Shown here: positions 49,345 through 58,930 of the stretch, piece after piece | Layout of the letters: every line of letters starts with the position of its first letter | Position numbering within the stretch: the first letter of the stretch is position 1 | Translations under genes and position numbers: made by a program | NCBI GenBank assembly: GCA_963724385.1 | Contig: CAVRUJ010000002.1 | Coordinates: 868,001 to 932,000, forward strand | Direction of reading: 5' to 3' | DNA: 64,000 nt | Source of the DNA: DASXQK01 sp963724385 | Lineage (GTDB): Bacteria; Pseudomonadota; Alphaproteobacteria; Dongiales; Dongiaceae | Notes under the pieces: generated by a model | Databases searched by the model: none | What the model was told of the DNA's origin: nothing | What the model saw: the letters and a program-made list of their open reading frames with translations, nothing else

Positions 49345-50295
49345 GTCCGGTATCCCGGTAGGCATGACGCCCTGGTTGACCGGGAGGTCTTCGATGCCGT
49401 CCAGCGCCAGTTGGCCGGCAATGCAAGCCGGCGGCGCTCCACTGCGAACGCCAAGGCGCCCAGTCTCCTGACCGGACTGGTTCACGACGAAGTCGGCGAT
49501 CTTCTATGCCCAACTCATGCCAACAAAAGGGGCCGACGCTATCGCTACTACGTCTCGAAGCGATTGATACATCCGACCGGCTCGGCCACCGATGGTTGGC
49601 GCCTGCCGGCGAGGGAGTTGGAGAGTGTGGTGTTGCAAGCAATCTGCGGCTTCCTTCGAGACGAGCTGCGAGTCGTCAAAGCGCTGCAACTGACCGATAC
49701 ATTGCCCGACCGGCTGCAGGGAGTGACCGCTCGCGCCACCTCGGCCGCCGATGAACTGACGGATGGATCCCAGGAGCGCCAGCGTCAGCTTCTGTCCACC
49801 CTGGCACATCGAATCACCGTCACTCCCGACTTGATCCTGATCGGAATCAAGCGATCGGCTCTCGCCGCATTGCTCGGCCGGTCAGAAGTCGGCAGCGCCG
49901 ATGGCACCGAGGAGCTGTTCACCTTGCCTGTCGCCATTCAGCTAAAGCGGCGTGGCGTCGAAGCCAAGCTCGTGATGCTAGCTGGCTCTGGCCGACCTTC
50001 GGCCCCGGACGCGAAGCTGGTCGCCCTGCTTGCCGACGCTCATCGGTGGGTCGATGACTTGGCACAGGGTCGAGCGGTCTCCGTTCGCGACCTCGCTCGG
50101 CAGAACAACCGCGACACGAGCGAGGTCTGTCGCACCTTACCCTTAGCCTTTCTCGCCCCCGACATCGTCAAGGTCGTCCTTGATGGTCGCCAGCCGCTCG
50201 ACCTCACCGCGCATCAGCTCAAACGAATAGGTCTTCCTCTGCGGTGGGAGGATCAGCGCCGTCAGCTCAGGTTCTCGAGCACAATACCGGTTTGA
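49345..50295 (+). pseudogene. Large serine recombinase, C-terminal half only
   Basis: The frame is open from the IS end and reads RYPGRHDALVDREVFDAVQR, then TGLVHDEVGDLLCPTHANKR and GRRYRYYVSKRLI (recombinase and zinc beta-ribbon). A C-terminal part follows with SVRDLARQNNRDTSEVCRTL and PLAFLAPDIVKVVLDGRQPL. The N-terminal resolvase domain with its catalytic Ser is absent and not found on the far side of the IS. It is therefore a dead integrase of an old mobile element. Confidence 0.8.
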
Positions 50296-50561
50296 AGTCG
50301 CGTGGTCATGCAGACGGATTGGCTCGGCAAAGCGGCGACAGAGACGATTGCCGGAAGCGGCGGCAAACGGCTCGACAATGGCGTCTCTGTCGGAGAAGCG
50401 CGCCCAATAGACCCGCGAAAACGCCTGAAAATGCGGGGCTTTCTCTGCGTCCGCCATTGGCGGACAAAAGGTCGGGGGTGCGTGGTGGGCCCGGCAGGAA
50501 CTCGTCCAAGGGCTACAAAACCTATTTGTTTTCAATGAGTTACATCAACAGCGCTTAACTC

Positions 50562-51368
50562 CTAGCCATCGAAAATAGCCACCCTCAAAAGAACACGCGC
50601 CAGGCGGCTTCGGGGTGAGTCGTCAGCCAGGCCCCAGGACTCGCTGACCATTCCGGATAAGCCATGCGGAGCGCTCGAGATGCTGCGCGGGTTCATTGAG
50701 CCAGTCGCATTGCATCCGGTGGAAGGCGGCCTGGAGATCGAGCAGATCGGGGCAACGGCGGCGATGATCGATGATCGAACTTGGTGTGCAAAACAAAAGG
50801 CCGCTCTTGGGGCGGCTGTTCTGGGCGCGTAGACCCAACCATGGACCTGGAGCTCCTGCGCGCGGGCCCAGGCTTCCCGGACGAACACATCGGAAGCGAC
50901 ATTGCGCACTTGCTGGACGACGTTGAGCTCGCACAGGCGATCGAGCCGCGCGCGGAAATCGCTCAAGGCGTCGAGTTCGTGGCGATGCTCGCGATCGAGT
51001 TCGCGGATGGGATGGAGCCAGTGATCCACGAGGCCCCGCCGCACTCCATCGACGGCTGCGGCAACGCCGCCGCAGCCATAATGCCCGACGACCAGGATAT
51101 GCCTGACCTTGAGCACATCCACGGCGAACTGCAGCACCGACAGGTAGTTGGCGTCCTGCGGCGGGGCGAGATTGGCGACGTTGCGGTGGACGAACAGCTC
51201 GCCCGGGTCGAGGCCGACGATCTCGTTAGCGGGAACCCGGCTGTCGGAGCAGCCGATCCACAGATACTCCGGCGCCTGCTGGCGCTCAAGGCGCCGGAAG
51301 AAGCCGGGATCGCGGGAGAGCTTGCCCGCCGCCCAAGCGCGGTTGTTGGCCTTCAAATGATCGAGCAT
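50562..51368 (-). CDS. Beta-carbonic anhydrase (altered C-terminus)
   Basis: From the Met at 51368 the protein has IGCSDSRVPANEIVGLDPGE (Cys40, Asp42, Arg44), FVHRNVANLAPP and VGHYGCGGVAAA (His96, Cys99), so zinc site and active-site dyad are complete. It continues normally to VHGWVYA near residue 196. There the usual GL.DGLLRDL end is replaced by a long low-complexity tail, giving 268 rather than about 215 residues. A frameshift near 50830 is the likely cause. The enzyme interconverts CO2 and bicarbonate. It lies near the arsM locus without obvious functional link. Confidence 0.8.
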   Translation of the reverse strand: MLDHLKANNRAWAAGKLSRDPGFFRRLERQQAPEYLWIGCSDSRVPANEIVGLDPGELFVHRNVANLAPPQDANYLSVLQFAVDVLKVRHILVVGHYGCGGVAAAVDGVRRGLVDHWLHPIRELDREHRHELDALSDFRARLDRLCELNVVQQVRNVASDVFVREAWARAQELQVHGWVYAPRTAAPRAAFCFAHQVRSSIIAAVAPICSISRPPSTGCNATGSMNPRSISSAPHGLSGMVSESWGLADDSPRSRLARVLLRVAIFDG

Positions 51369-51405
51369 CGTCGCCGACCCTAACTTTCCGCCGTCCACCG
51401 CCAAA

Positions 51406-51561
51406 TCAGTCCATCATAACGGGCGCGGGCACCGAGAGCCTGAAGGCGATATCGCCTGCTGGCATGCGGGACGGGCCCTCTTTCGCAAGAAGCCAGAACA
51501 CCGCCAGCCGGGTCTCGTGTGCGAGAGCAGACAGGCGGGATAGGGCTTGCTTCTCTTTCAT
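51406..51561 (-). pseudogene. arsR: Truncated ArsR-family regulator
   Basis: MKEKQALSRLSALAHETRLA then VFWLLAKEGPSRMPAGDIAF and RLSVPAPVMMD. It aligns with the intact ArsR at 61242-61601 for 45 residues (ALGALAQETRLAIFRLLVER, GLPAGAIAEELELPAS) and ends inside the recognition region, so the DNA-contact helix and the rest of about 110 residues are lost. It is divergent from arsM. Confidence 0.75.
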
Positions 51562-51572
51562 ATTTCTATAAC

Positions 51573-51582
51573 ATTGGAAATG
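51573..51582 (+). promoter_or_regulatory. Candidate ArsR site, left copy
   Basis: ATTGGAAATG lies between the truncated arsR and arsM. The same ten bases, with a similar AT-rich left flank, occur in the same relation to the intact arsR (61630-61639, minus strand). Position and conservation suggest part of an operator. Confidence 0.4.
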
Positions 51583-51622
51583 AAAGCCCTGCACAAGTGT
51601 GTGGGCGGAGCAGGAGGACCCT

Positions 51623-52435
51623 ATGAAGAGCGCCGAAGAAGTCCGGACGCTGGTACGTGAACGCTATGGCGCCATTGCGCGTGAGGCAGCCGGCTGCTGC
51701 CCGCCTTCCTCTTGCGGCTGTGGGCCGGAGATGGCACCCGATGGGTTGAACATGATCGGCGACGCTTACGAGGGCGTCGCGGGCCATCTGGCGGACGCGG
51801 ACCTCAACCTCGGCTGTGGGGTGCCAACGCAGCTCGCCGCGCTTCGGCCTGGGGAGATCGTGTTGGACCTGGGCTCGGGAGCCGGCAACGACGTGTTCAT
51901 TGCGCGCCACGAAGTCGGAGCTGAAGGGCACGTGATCGGCGTCGACATGACGTCGGACATGATCAGCCGTGCACGGGCGAACGCGAGCAAGCTCGGCTAT
52001 TCGAACGTCGAGTTCAGGCTGGGCGAGATCGAGCACCTGCCCGTCGAGAGCGGGAGCATCGACGTAATCATCAGCAATTGCGTACTGAATCTCCTGCCCG
52101 ATAAGGCGCCGGCGTTCGCCGAGATGTTCCGCGTGTTGCGGCCCGGCGGACGGTTCTGCGTTTCCGACATCGTCGCTACCGGTGAGTTGCCCGAGCCCGT
52201 GCGACATGCGGCGAGCCTCTATGTCGGCTGCGTCGCCGGCGCATTGCCCGAAGCGGAATACCTTGTCCTGATTGCTTCCGCCGGATTCGTGGGCACGAGC
52301 ATCGGCAAGGAGCAGCCCGCCGACCTGCCCGATGAGGTTTTACGGCCATACATGAGCGGCAAGGAGATTTCGGCCTTCCGGGCTTCCCGGGTTGGCCTCA
52401 AGAGCGTGACGGTGCTGGCTACCAAGCCGGTCTAG
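51623..52435 (+). CDS. arsM: Arsenite S-adenosylmethionine methyltransferase
   Basis: AGGAGG precedes the ATG. The 270-residue protein has the ArsM cysteines (Cys25, 26, 31, 33 in AGCCPPSSCGCGP), NLGCGVPT, the SAM motif VLDLGSGAGNDVFIA, VIGVDMTSDMI, IISNCVLNLLPDK and YVGCVAGALPE. It methylates arsenite with SAM in the cytoplasm, yielding methylated arsenicals including volatile forms. Its stop codon touches the IS5-type element that follows. Regulation by an ArsR is likely, but the adjacent arsR is broken, so control may come from the intact ArsR encoded at 61 kb. Confidence 0.92.
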   Translation: MKSAEEVRTLVRERYGAIAREAAGCCPPSSCGCGPEMAPDGLNMIGDAYEGVAGHLADADLNLGCGVPTQLAALRPGEIVLDLGSGAGNDVFIARHEVGAEGHVIGVDMTSDMISRARANASKLGYSNVEFRLGEIEHLPVESGSIDVIISNCVLNLLPDKAPAFAEMFRVLRPGGRFCVSDIVATGELPEPVRHAASLYVGCVAGALPEAEYLVLIASAGFVGTSIGKEQPADLPDEVLRPYMSGKEISAFRASRVGLKSVTVLATKPV

Positions 52436-53193
52436 GGCGTGGACTCATAAGTGCGCAGCCAAAGGCGGACCGAAGCAAGCTTGATGAAGGCGAGGTAAAT
52501 CGCCCCAAGCTTATCATAGCGGGTGGCGACACGCCGGCATTGCTTGATTTTATTGAAGAACCGCTCCACCAGGTTGCGCACCCGGTAGAGATGGGGACTG
52601 AAGCGGATGGGGTCCTTGCGGTTCACCTTCGGGGGTATGTTGGCCCAAGCACCCTGCTGGTTGATGAATGCTCTGATCCAGTCGGCATCGTAGCCGCGGT
52701 CCGCCAGCACTATTGTTCTCGGGCACAGTCCGGCCAGAAGCGCCGGGCAGCGCCGATTGTCATGAGTCTCGCCGGGAGTGAGGCCGAGGCGCACGGGTAG
52801 TCCGTTCGCCTCGACAACGGCGTGGACCTTACTGGTCAAACCCCCACGCGAACGGCCCATGTGCTGCTCTCTGTTCCCCGCGATGCAGGACCCATGTTGG
52901 TGCACGCGCACGACAGACGTATCGATCATTTGCACCGCCGCGTCATGAGCGGCGGCCAGCGCCTCCATGATTTGGTCCCAGATGCCAGCCCGCCGCCAGC
53001 GGACAAATCGATTGTGACAGGTCGTACAGGGTCCGTAGATTTCCGGCAGATCCCGCCACGGCGCCCCCGACCGCAAGACCCAAAAGATGCCATTGAGGAC
53101 GCGTCGGTCGTCCACGCGGGGAATGCCGCGCGGCTTGTTCGGAAGCATCGGTTTGATGACGCTCCATTCGCAGTCGCTCAGTTCATAGCGCAT
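52432..53193 (-). CDS. IS5-family transposase
   Basis: From the Met at 53193 (MRYELSDCEWSVIKPMLPNK) the protein has GIFWVLRSGAPWRDLPEIYG, the first Asp in QMIDTSVVRVHQHG, the second in VLADRGYDADWIRAFI and the Glu in RNLVERFFNKIKQCRRVATR, the IS5/IS427 pattern. It is about 253 residues and looks intact. Its stop lies within the last bases of arsM, so the element inserted exactly at the end of that gene. A longer reading to 53394 is outside the transposase. Confidence 0.85.
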   Translation of the reverse strand: MRYELSDCEWSVIKPMLPNKPRGIPRVDDRRVLNGIFWVLRSGAPWRDLPEIYGPCTTCHNRFVRWRRAGIWDQIMEALAAAHDAAVQMIDTSVVRVHQHGSCIAGNREQHMGRSRGGLTSKVHAVVEANGLPVRLGLTPGETHDNRRCPALLAGLCPRTIVLADRGYDADWIRAFINQQGAWANIPPKVNRKDPIRFSPHLYRVRNLVERFFNKIKQCRRVATRYDKLGAIYLAFIKLASVRLWLRTYESTP

Positions 53194-53264
53194 GATTCGA
53201 TGCTCCACTTTGAGAGCTTGAATCATGCTCAGGACCAGGGGATCAATGGCCAAACAGCATGTCC

Positions 53265-53325
53265 GCTGTTGGAAAGTGAGCGGACCTATGGCAGACATCG
53301 CGAAATCGACGCTCATGACCCTAAG
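53265..53325 (+). repeat. Dispersed repeat arm related to the 33380 inverted repeat
   Basis: CGCTGTTGG...GTGAG followed by GGACCTATGGC, ATCGC and AAATCGACGC matches the reverse complement of the left arm at 33380-33428, loop side included, with scattered differences. It lies beside the IS5-type transposase, as the other copy lies beside an IS. Confidence 0.6.
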
Positions 53326-53437
53326 CGGAAGTCGAGCGCAGGTTCCGGCCGCGTCGGCAATTGATGGCCGGCGCAGCCAATGGTCCTGGATCACACGGCC
53401 TTTTCGCCCGCGCGCTTTCCGCGATTCTGGCCACTCG

Positions 53438-54140
53438 TCACCGCTTCACGCAGACATAGGCAGCGAACAGATGGCTCCGCCAGAAAGGCTCGATGCTCTC
53501 GATTTTGAAGCCGACGTCAGTGAGAACCCGGATGAGATCGACTTCGCGGCCTGGCTTCATCAAGTTACGCAGCGATTTCTCCTTGTCCAGAATCTCCTCC
53601 TCGGAGAAATATCGCCGTTTGTAATGCAAGTAGAGCGAGGACAGCATATCCTGTGTCTTCGGTATCTTGGCGAAGGTCTTCTCGGCGACGATGAAGGCGC
53701 CGCCGGGAACAAGGCCCTCATAGATCTTGCGGCAGACTTGGCGCCGGTGGCGTTCCGGCAGGAACTGCAGGGTGAAAATGCTGGTCGCTAGCGACAGATC
53801 GGTGAAATCCTCAAAGGCCAGCACGTTCAGCAACAGGAATTGGATATTCGGGCCAGCCAGCTGCGTCCAGTGTTCCTGGAAGCTGGGCTCGAACGTCGAG
53901 ACCGACATAGCGGGCGTTTGGCGTGCGCTCCTGATTGCGGGCGCGGACGGCGGCCAGCATGCGCCCGGTAGCGCAGCCAATGTCGCAAATCAGGGTGCCG
54001 TTCTCGACGAAATAGGGGGAGAGCTCGACGCAGTCCTCGATCAGGTTGCCGTAGCCGCGGATGCTACGCTCAATGTGACGATCGAAGTTATCGGCGTAAT
54101 TGGCGAAGGAGAAGGGGAGCTTGGTGTGCTGACCGGTCAA
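53438..54140 (-). pseudogene. CmoA-like SAM methyltransferase, frameshifted
   Basis: The first frame gives FANYADNFDRHIERSIRGYG, FVENGTLICDIGCATGRML and NARYVGLD. After a shift near 53905, another frame continues FEPSFQEHWTQLAGPNIQFL, SLATSIFTLQFLPERHRRQV, RKIYEGLVPGGAFIVAEKTF and KEKSLRNLMKPGREVD. TLQFL, KIY.GL.PGGA and SL.N.M.P are hallmarks of CmoA-type carboxy-SAM enzymes and close relatives. Removing one G from GACGTTC restores the frame. The start is uncertain; a TTG at 54140 just precedes the homologous part. It is a paralogue-like protein, not necessarily the tRNA-modifying CmoA. Confidence 0.75.
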
Positions 54141-54458
54141 AGGCTTGGCTCTCCCGCGGCGATTGAAGACACGCGGCGGCCCGGGAATGCAGCCGGGCGG
54201 ATGTGCTGCACGTAACATGCTTATGGGCGGCCTCGGTGGCAATGCCGAAGTCCTCAAATGTTTGTCGCCGGTTGGCACATCCCAGATCTGACTCGGATCG
54301 CGCGTGGCGCCCACATACTGGCCGGAATCGGCCAAGAGGCCCCGCGTTATGCCTTCGGGCGGTTTGCCAACCGGGCGGACAGCGTCGAGGCCCGGCCAGC
54401 CTGCACCTGGTTCGAAAACATTTTCTGCGCCAGCCTTTGCTACTCTATCCTTGTGCCG

Positions 54459-55241
54459 ATGTTGCTGCGCAGAGTGGTTCGGACATTGAGGTTCGCCAAA
54501 AGGACGCCCGCGGACAAGGCAGGGCCCTTGCCATTTGCGGCCTGGGGCACGAAGGGATTCGAATTCTGGACCTTTCTTTCAGTCTTCCTGAGGGAGGTCC
54601 GCCCGAAGGCTATCCTGGAGTTGGGCTGCGGGCGAAGCAGCACGTTCTTCGCCGACTACGCCCATGCGCACGCGGCCCGCTATGTGGGGATCGAGAACAA
54701 TCTCAGATGGTTCAACAAGACGACGCTCGACATAGATCTGTTGGGCTTCGGCCGGCGCCATGTAGCTCACGTTGAGCTCGCTGCGGATGGCAGCTGGTAT
54801 GATCGTGCGGCATTCGACGCAGCGATCGGGGATTTGGGGCCGTTCGATTTCGCCCTGATCGACGCACCCAACGAGAGGAGATTCTTCGATAGCGCCGCCG
54901 GTGTCGCGCAGTTCTTTCGCACCAGAGATGGAAATCCGTTCGGCCATCGTGACGATCCGGCAGGCCTCGAGGCCATCAAGTCCGCTACAAGCCACTGCGA
55001 TGTGATGATGGTGGACAACGTCCACAAGGAGCACGTGTTTCGGAGTGTTGATCGAATGCTTGCGAAACCCCACTCCTACGAGAAGTACTACTTCATTTAT
55101 TACCCTGCGCGAGCCATGGCAAATGCACTCTGCATCAGCGTGCTGAGGGGCTCCGCGGCGGCTTCGCGGCTTCCAGCGATCGTCGAGCTACTGGGCTTTA
55201 GCCTGCAGCGGGATTACGTGCCCCAGCCAGGCCAAGCTTGA
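54459..55241 (+). CDS. Class-I SAM-methyltransferase-like protein
   Basis: From the Met at 54459 the protein has FAAWGTKGFEFWTFLSVFLR, ILELGCGRSSTFFADYAH (SAM-binding motif I), ARYVGIENNLRWFNKT and GPFDFALIDAPNERRFF, then a C-terminal half with VMMVDNVHKEHVFRSVDRML. About 260 residues. Proteins of this kind often sit in cell-surface polysaccharide loci, but none is visible here. The start is weakly supported; the frame is open from 54258. It is divergent from the CmoA-like gene. Confidence 0.65.
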   Translation: MLLRRVVRTLRFAKRTPADKAGPLPFAAWGTKGFEFWTFLSVFLREVRPKAILELGCGRSSTFFADYAHAHAARYVGIENNLRWFNKTTLDIDLLGFGRRHVAHVELAADGSWYDRAAFDAAIGDLGPFDFALIDAPNERRFFDSAAGVAQFFRTRDGNPFGHRDDPAGLEAIKSATSHCDVMMVDNVHKEHVFRSVDRMLAKPHSYEKYYFIYYPARAMANALCISVLRGSAAASRLPAIVELLGFSLQRDYVPQPGQA

Positions 55242-55607
55242 TGGAGCACCGGCCAAAGGGGCGGCAGCACGAAGGCCGTCGGGCCAATCGCGAAGTCCCG
55301 TGTTAGCACTTCCTGGACTTGCCCCATGTCGCGAATGATGACCGATTACTGGGTGTAATCGGATACGCGGACCCGCACTGGTCTAAGTCCGCCTATGACG
55401 CAAAGAGGATATGCAGCACCCGCCAGTTAGTTCGGAACTTGGCTTCCCGTGAATGTGCCGCTCCTACTCAAATAGGAAGGAATGTTGCGTCAGAACCCTC
55501 TCCGAGAGACAGCACGTTGTTTCTCGCTTGCTGCAAGGCCGCAAGGGTTTAAATATTTGGGGCCGGGGGTCAGCAAAGAGGTGGGGCTTAGATAGTGGTG
55601 AACTCGA
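55242..55607. other. 366-bp intergenic stretch
   Basis: No gene is supported. It presumably contains the promoter of the propeller protein that follows. Confidence 0.5.
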
Positions 55608-57495
55608 ATGCCTATTATGAATTTTATGCTCAGCTATGGCTCGCTCGTTGAGCCGCAAAGTGTGGCTGTTGATCATGCAGGTAATGTCTACGTAACTGAC
55701 AGTAACCTGGGCCTGTGCGTTCATAAATTTGATAGCTCGGGAAAAGTCGTCCATGCTTGGGGTTCGCAGGGATCCGGGAACGGCCAGTTCAAGTTGTTTC
55801 CTTCCAGTGTGGTCGTGGATTCCGCTGGTAGCGTGTACGTAACCGACCCGGGCAACTATCGCGTTCAGAAATTTGATTCGTCAGGAAAATTCATCCTAGC
55901 TTGGGGTTCGTCGGGTTCTGGGAATGGTCAATTCATTGTCCCACAAGGTATGGCCGTCGATTCTTCGGGTAACGTATATGTTGCGGACTTTGGCAATGGA
56001 CGGATTCAGAAATTTGATAGCTCGGGGAAATTCATCTTAGGTTGGAGTTCGCCCGGCGAGCCACTGGGCGTGGCCGTCGATGCGGCAGGCAACGTATACG
56101 TGACTGAGCCTAAGGGTTCTCGTATTCAAAAGTTTGATAGTACGGGAAGAGTTAAACTTGCATGGGGTTCGTCCGGCTCTGGCAACAGCCAGTTCGCGAT
56201 TGAGCCCCCCGGTGGTGGTTTTTCGTACACTTCGAGTCCCGATGGCGTGGCGGTCGATTCTGCGGGTAGCGTGTACGCAACAGACCCCGGCAATTACCGT
56301 GTTCAGAAATTCGATGGCTCAGGTAACTTCAAGTTTGCTTGGGGCTCACGGGGCTCTGGCAACGGCCAATTCAGTTACTCAAGTGGCGTGGCCGTGGATT
56401 CCGTGGGTAACGTGTATGTCGTCGACACTTCGAACAATCGCGTCCAAAAATTCTTTGAGATTGAGACAACTCAGCCGACTTTTCAGCCGTTTCAGCCAAG
56501 AAACATGGTTGTTTACGTGCTTGGAAGCGATGGAAACCTATGGCTGGAGACCGGTCCATTCGGGAATCAAATCCCTCCACGACGCCTTCAAGTCGACGGA
56601 AGCGTAAGTGCTTTCCAGGCCCTAGATGGCAATAATGTTTTCGTGCTCGGGAGCGATCGCAACTTGTGGCTTGAGATGTGGCCCTACGGAAACATCGCGC
56701 AAACAGTCAAGACGCGTCTGCAAGTCGACGCCAATGTGGGGGCATTCCAGGTGATAGTGTCCCCCTATGGCAACAAAGTCTTCGTTCTAGGGACCGACGG
56801 TAATCTTTGGAGCGAAACCTGGCCGTCGGGAAGCGTCGCTCAAACGATTAAAACTCGACAGCAAATCGACGCCAACGCAAGAGCATTCCAAGCGCTCGAT
56901 GTCTACGATCTCGTCGTACTGGGCGCCGATGGCAAACTGTGGTTTGAAAGAGCGCCATGGGGAAATGTCGCTCAAACAATCAAGAACCGTAAGCAAATCG
57001 ATGCCAACGTCCGGACCTTCCAGCCGATCGATGGTTACCATGTCTTCGTGCTGGGAAACGACTACAACCTATGGCTCGAAGACTTGGCCATCACCGGGGC
57101 CTAACGCGCCCTACAACGCTTGGGGAAACGTCCAAGAAACGATCAACAACCGCAGACAAGTCGACGCCAATGTGGCTGCCTTCCAGGCCGTCGATCTCAA
57201 CACTGTCTTCGTACTTGGAAGGGACGGTAACCTGTGGCTTGAGACTTCGCCGGCAGTGACAGGTCTACTAGGGATTCTGGAATTGCCATGGGGCAATGTC
57301 GCCCAAACGATCAAGACGCGCCAGCATATCGATGCCGGCGTCGGTGCCTTCAATGTCTGGGTGGACGAACACAATGTGTTGGGTGACTGGGTTGTCTTCG
57401 TGAAGGATACTGACCACGTCCTCTGGTATGAGCATTCTCCCATTGCGCCTTCGACAAACTGGACTCGTCAGAAGGTTGATCTCAGCGTGATGTAA
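55608..57495 (+). pseudogene. Two-part repeat protein: NHL propeller plus second propeller-like array (frameshifted)
   Basis: Residues 1-285 are six NHL repeats of about 45 residues (VAVDSAGSVYVTDPGNYRVQ, KFDSSGKFILAWGSSGSGNG). After a short linker (FQPFQP), seven or so repeats follow with the pattern VFVLGSDGNLWLE...PWGNVAQT, then IKTRQQIDANARAFQALD, as in tachylectin-like propellers. The first frame stops at 57102-57104. The other frame continues APYNAWGNVQETINNRRQVD and ends at 57495. Deleting one G of GGGG at 57096-57099 gives one protein of about 628 residues. No signal peptide is seen. NHL parts bind proteins, RNA or sugars; a binding role outside metabolism is likely. Base composition is less GC-rich than neighbours. 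Confidence 0.75.
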
Positions 57496-57663
57496 TACTG
57501 GCACTCATCGATAGCGGTCGTGCACGCCAGCACTCGTCGTGAGTTGTCAGTCTGCTGTTGGCACATTCCTGAACTGTCGCCACCGGTGAGTGGCGGCCGC
57601 TTACGCTTCTAAAGCGGACCCGGGCAGGCTGGTCGAAGGCGGGTTTACGAGTTCACGCCTTAA

Positions 57664-58143
57664 TCAGCCTTTCTCGGCTTGTTTGGTTTTGAGCTTCTCG
57701 ACCTTGACCCAGGCCTCAGCCTCGGCCTCGGTGCGAAATCCACACATCGTAGTTGGGGGAATGCAAGGCTTCGTTACCTGTACCGCATACGTCGGCCCCT
57801 TCAGCTCGACAATGCGATAGATTGTCCCTCGTGGGTGATACCGGGTCTCCGTTGCTATGACGTGACGCGGCGTCTCAGACCCGAAAGCCAACTTCGGAAT
57901 AGTTAACGTTTGAGGGTGATTCACTTCCATTTTTTGAAACGCTTTCTCAAAACTCGACGGAATATCCAAGCGGAACGATTCTACGACTCTATTTTGTTTG
58001 GGCGCGGACCGCTTAGCCGCGATCAACCTGAGGGCACGCTGCAAAGCCTCGTCGTTCTGGTCCGCGCCCAGCCGGCGGGCCATCTCGATGAATATTTTTG
58101 ACTTTACTGGATTGTCGGGTTTGGGTGCAGACTTTTGTGCCAT
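57664..58143 (-). CDS. SEAEAEAW-family protein, copy 7, with an extra N-terminal region
   Basis: The last 50 residues (IYRIVELKGPTYAVQVTKPC, TTMCGFRTEAEAEAWVKVEK) are the window's recurrent small domain. It is preceded by about 110 residues with KSKIFIEMARRLGADQNDEA, LQRALRLIAAKR and a strand-rich linker. It is the only copy in which the domain is fused to something else. From the Met at 58143 it is 159 residues; a Met at 58164 is the alternative. The N-terminal ARRLGAD...A...I pattern occurs in other short rhizobial proteins. Function is unknown. Confidence 0.6.
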   Translation of the reverse strand: MAQKSAPKPDNPVKSKIFIEMARRLGADQNDEALQRALRLIAAKRSAPKQNRVVESFRLDIPSSFEKAFQKMEVNHPQTLTIPKLAFGSETPRHVIATETRYHPRGTIYRIVELKGPTYAVQVTKPCIPPTTMCGFRTEAEAEAWVKVEKLKTKQAEKG

Positions 58144-58217
58144 TCGGCTCTCATTGCCTATCAACAGGTAAAGGTATTAGTGAAGAACAACATCGCATCC
58201 TCTTGGGAGTCGCTTGA

Positions 58218-58736
58218 CTATCTTTCCCGGCGTGCACTTGATTTGTCGACCTCAACGGTCTTAATGCCGCCGTTAGCAGGCGCGCTGAACAGATCATCCT
58301 TGCTGCCTAGACTTCCTCGGATGCGATGTACGAGGACCCACGCCGCTCTCTTGCTGACGCTCACGGCGCTCTGTAGCTGGCGGCTGCTGATGTACTGCTT
58401 GCTGGAGTACATCAGTTGGATGGCTTGGAGCCAGATATGGAGGGGACAATGGCTACCTTCAAAGAGGGTCCCCAATTTCACGTTAAACGGCTTCTTACAT
58501 TCGGCACACTTGCGCAGCCCGATACGAGTGGTCTTTCCCTTCAGGGTGTAGACGCGCTTCGGATTGGCGTTGCCACAGTGCGGGCAAACAGGTCCGTTCG
58601 GCCATAGTCGCGCTTCAATGTAGTCATAGGCGGCTTGTTCGTTATGGAAATGGGGAGCAATAAGAATCGAGTCCATGGTGGTTGCTGCAGATGCCTTCTG
58701 GTTACCTTTTGCCACCTGGTTTGCAGAACTTAACAT
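58218..58736 (-). pseudogene. IS1595-type transposase, N-terminal half
   Basis: The zinc ribbon CPHCGN...RKCAECKKPFNVKLG and IWLQAIQLMYSSKQYISSRQ with SKRAAWVLVHRIRGSL are typical of ISXO2/IS1595 transposases. The frame ends at GGIKTVEVDKSSARRER, exactly where the first catalytic Asp (EVDE) of the DDE core begins. The catalytic domain (about 140 residues) is lost. The extra residues before MDSILIAPHFHNEQAAYDYI may be outside the real start. Confidence 0.8.
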
Positions 58737-58930
58737 CTGCACGCAAGCGAGCCTACGTCACATTTCCTTAACACAACGGCAATCAGGATTTCGCGGTCCC
58801 TCCCTAGCTTAAGCAAGAGGCAACGCTGGGCAGCGCGGCCTAGCCCTGCAGGATTTTGCCCAATTTTTGGTAATGTCCGCATGGTCTGGCTTTGGACGGG
58901 TTCAATGCAGATACAAAGTAGGAGGGAGCA

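Noticed and set aside
58743..58930. Pho box upstream of pstS
   Set aside because: GTCACATTTCCTTAACA has some resemblance to half of a Pho box, but the second CTGTCAT-type half is not there.
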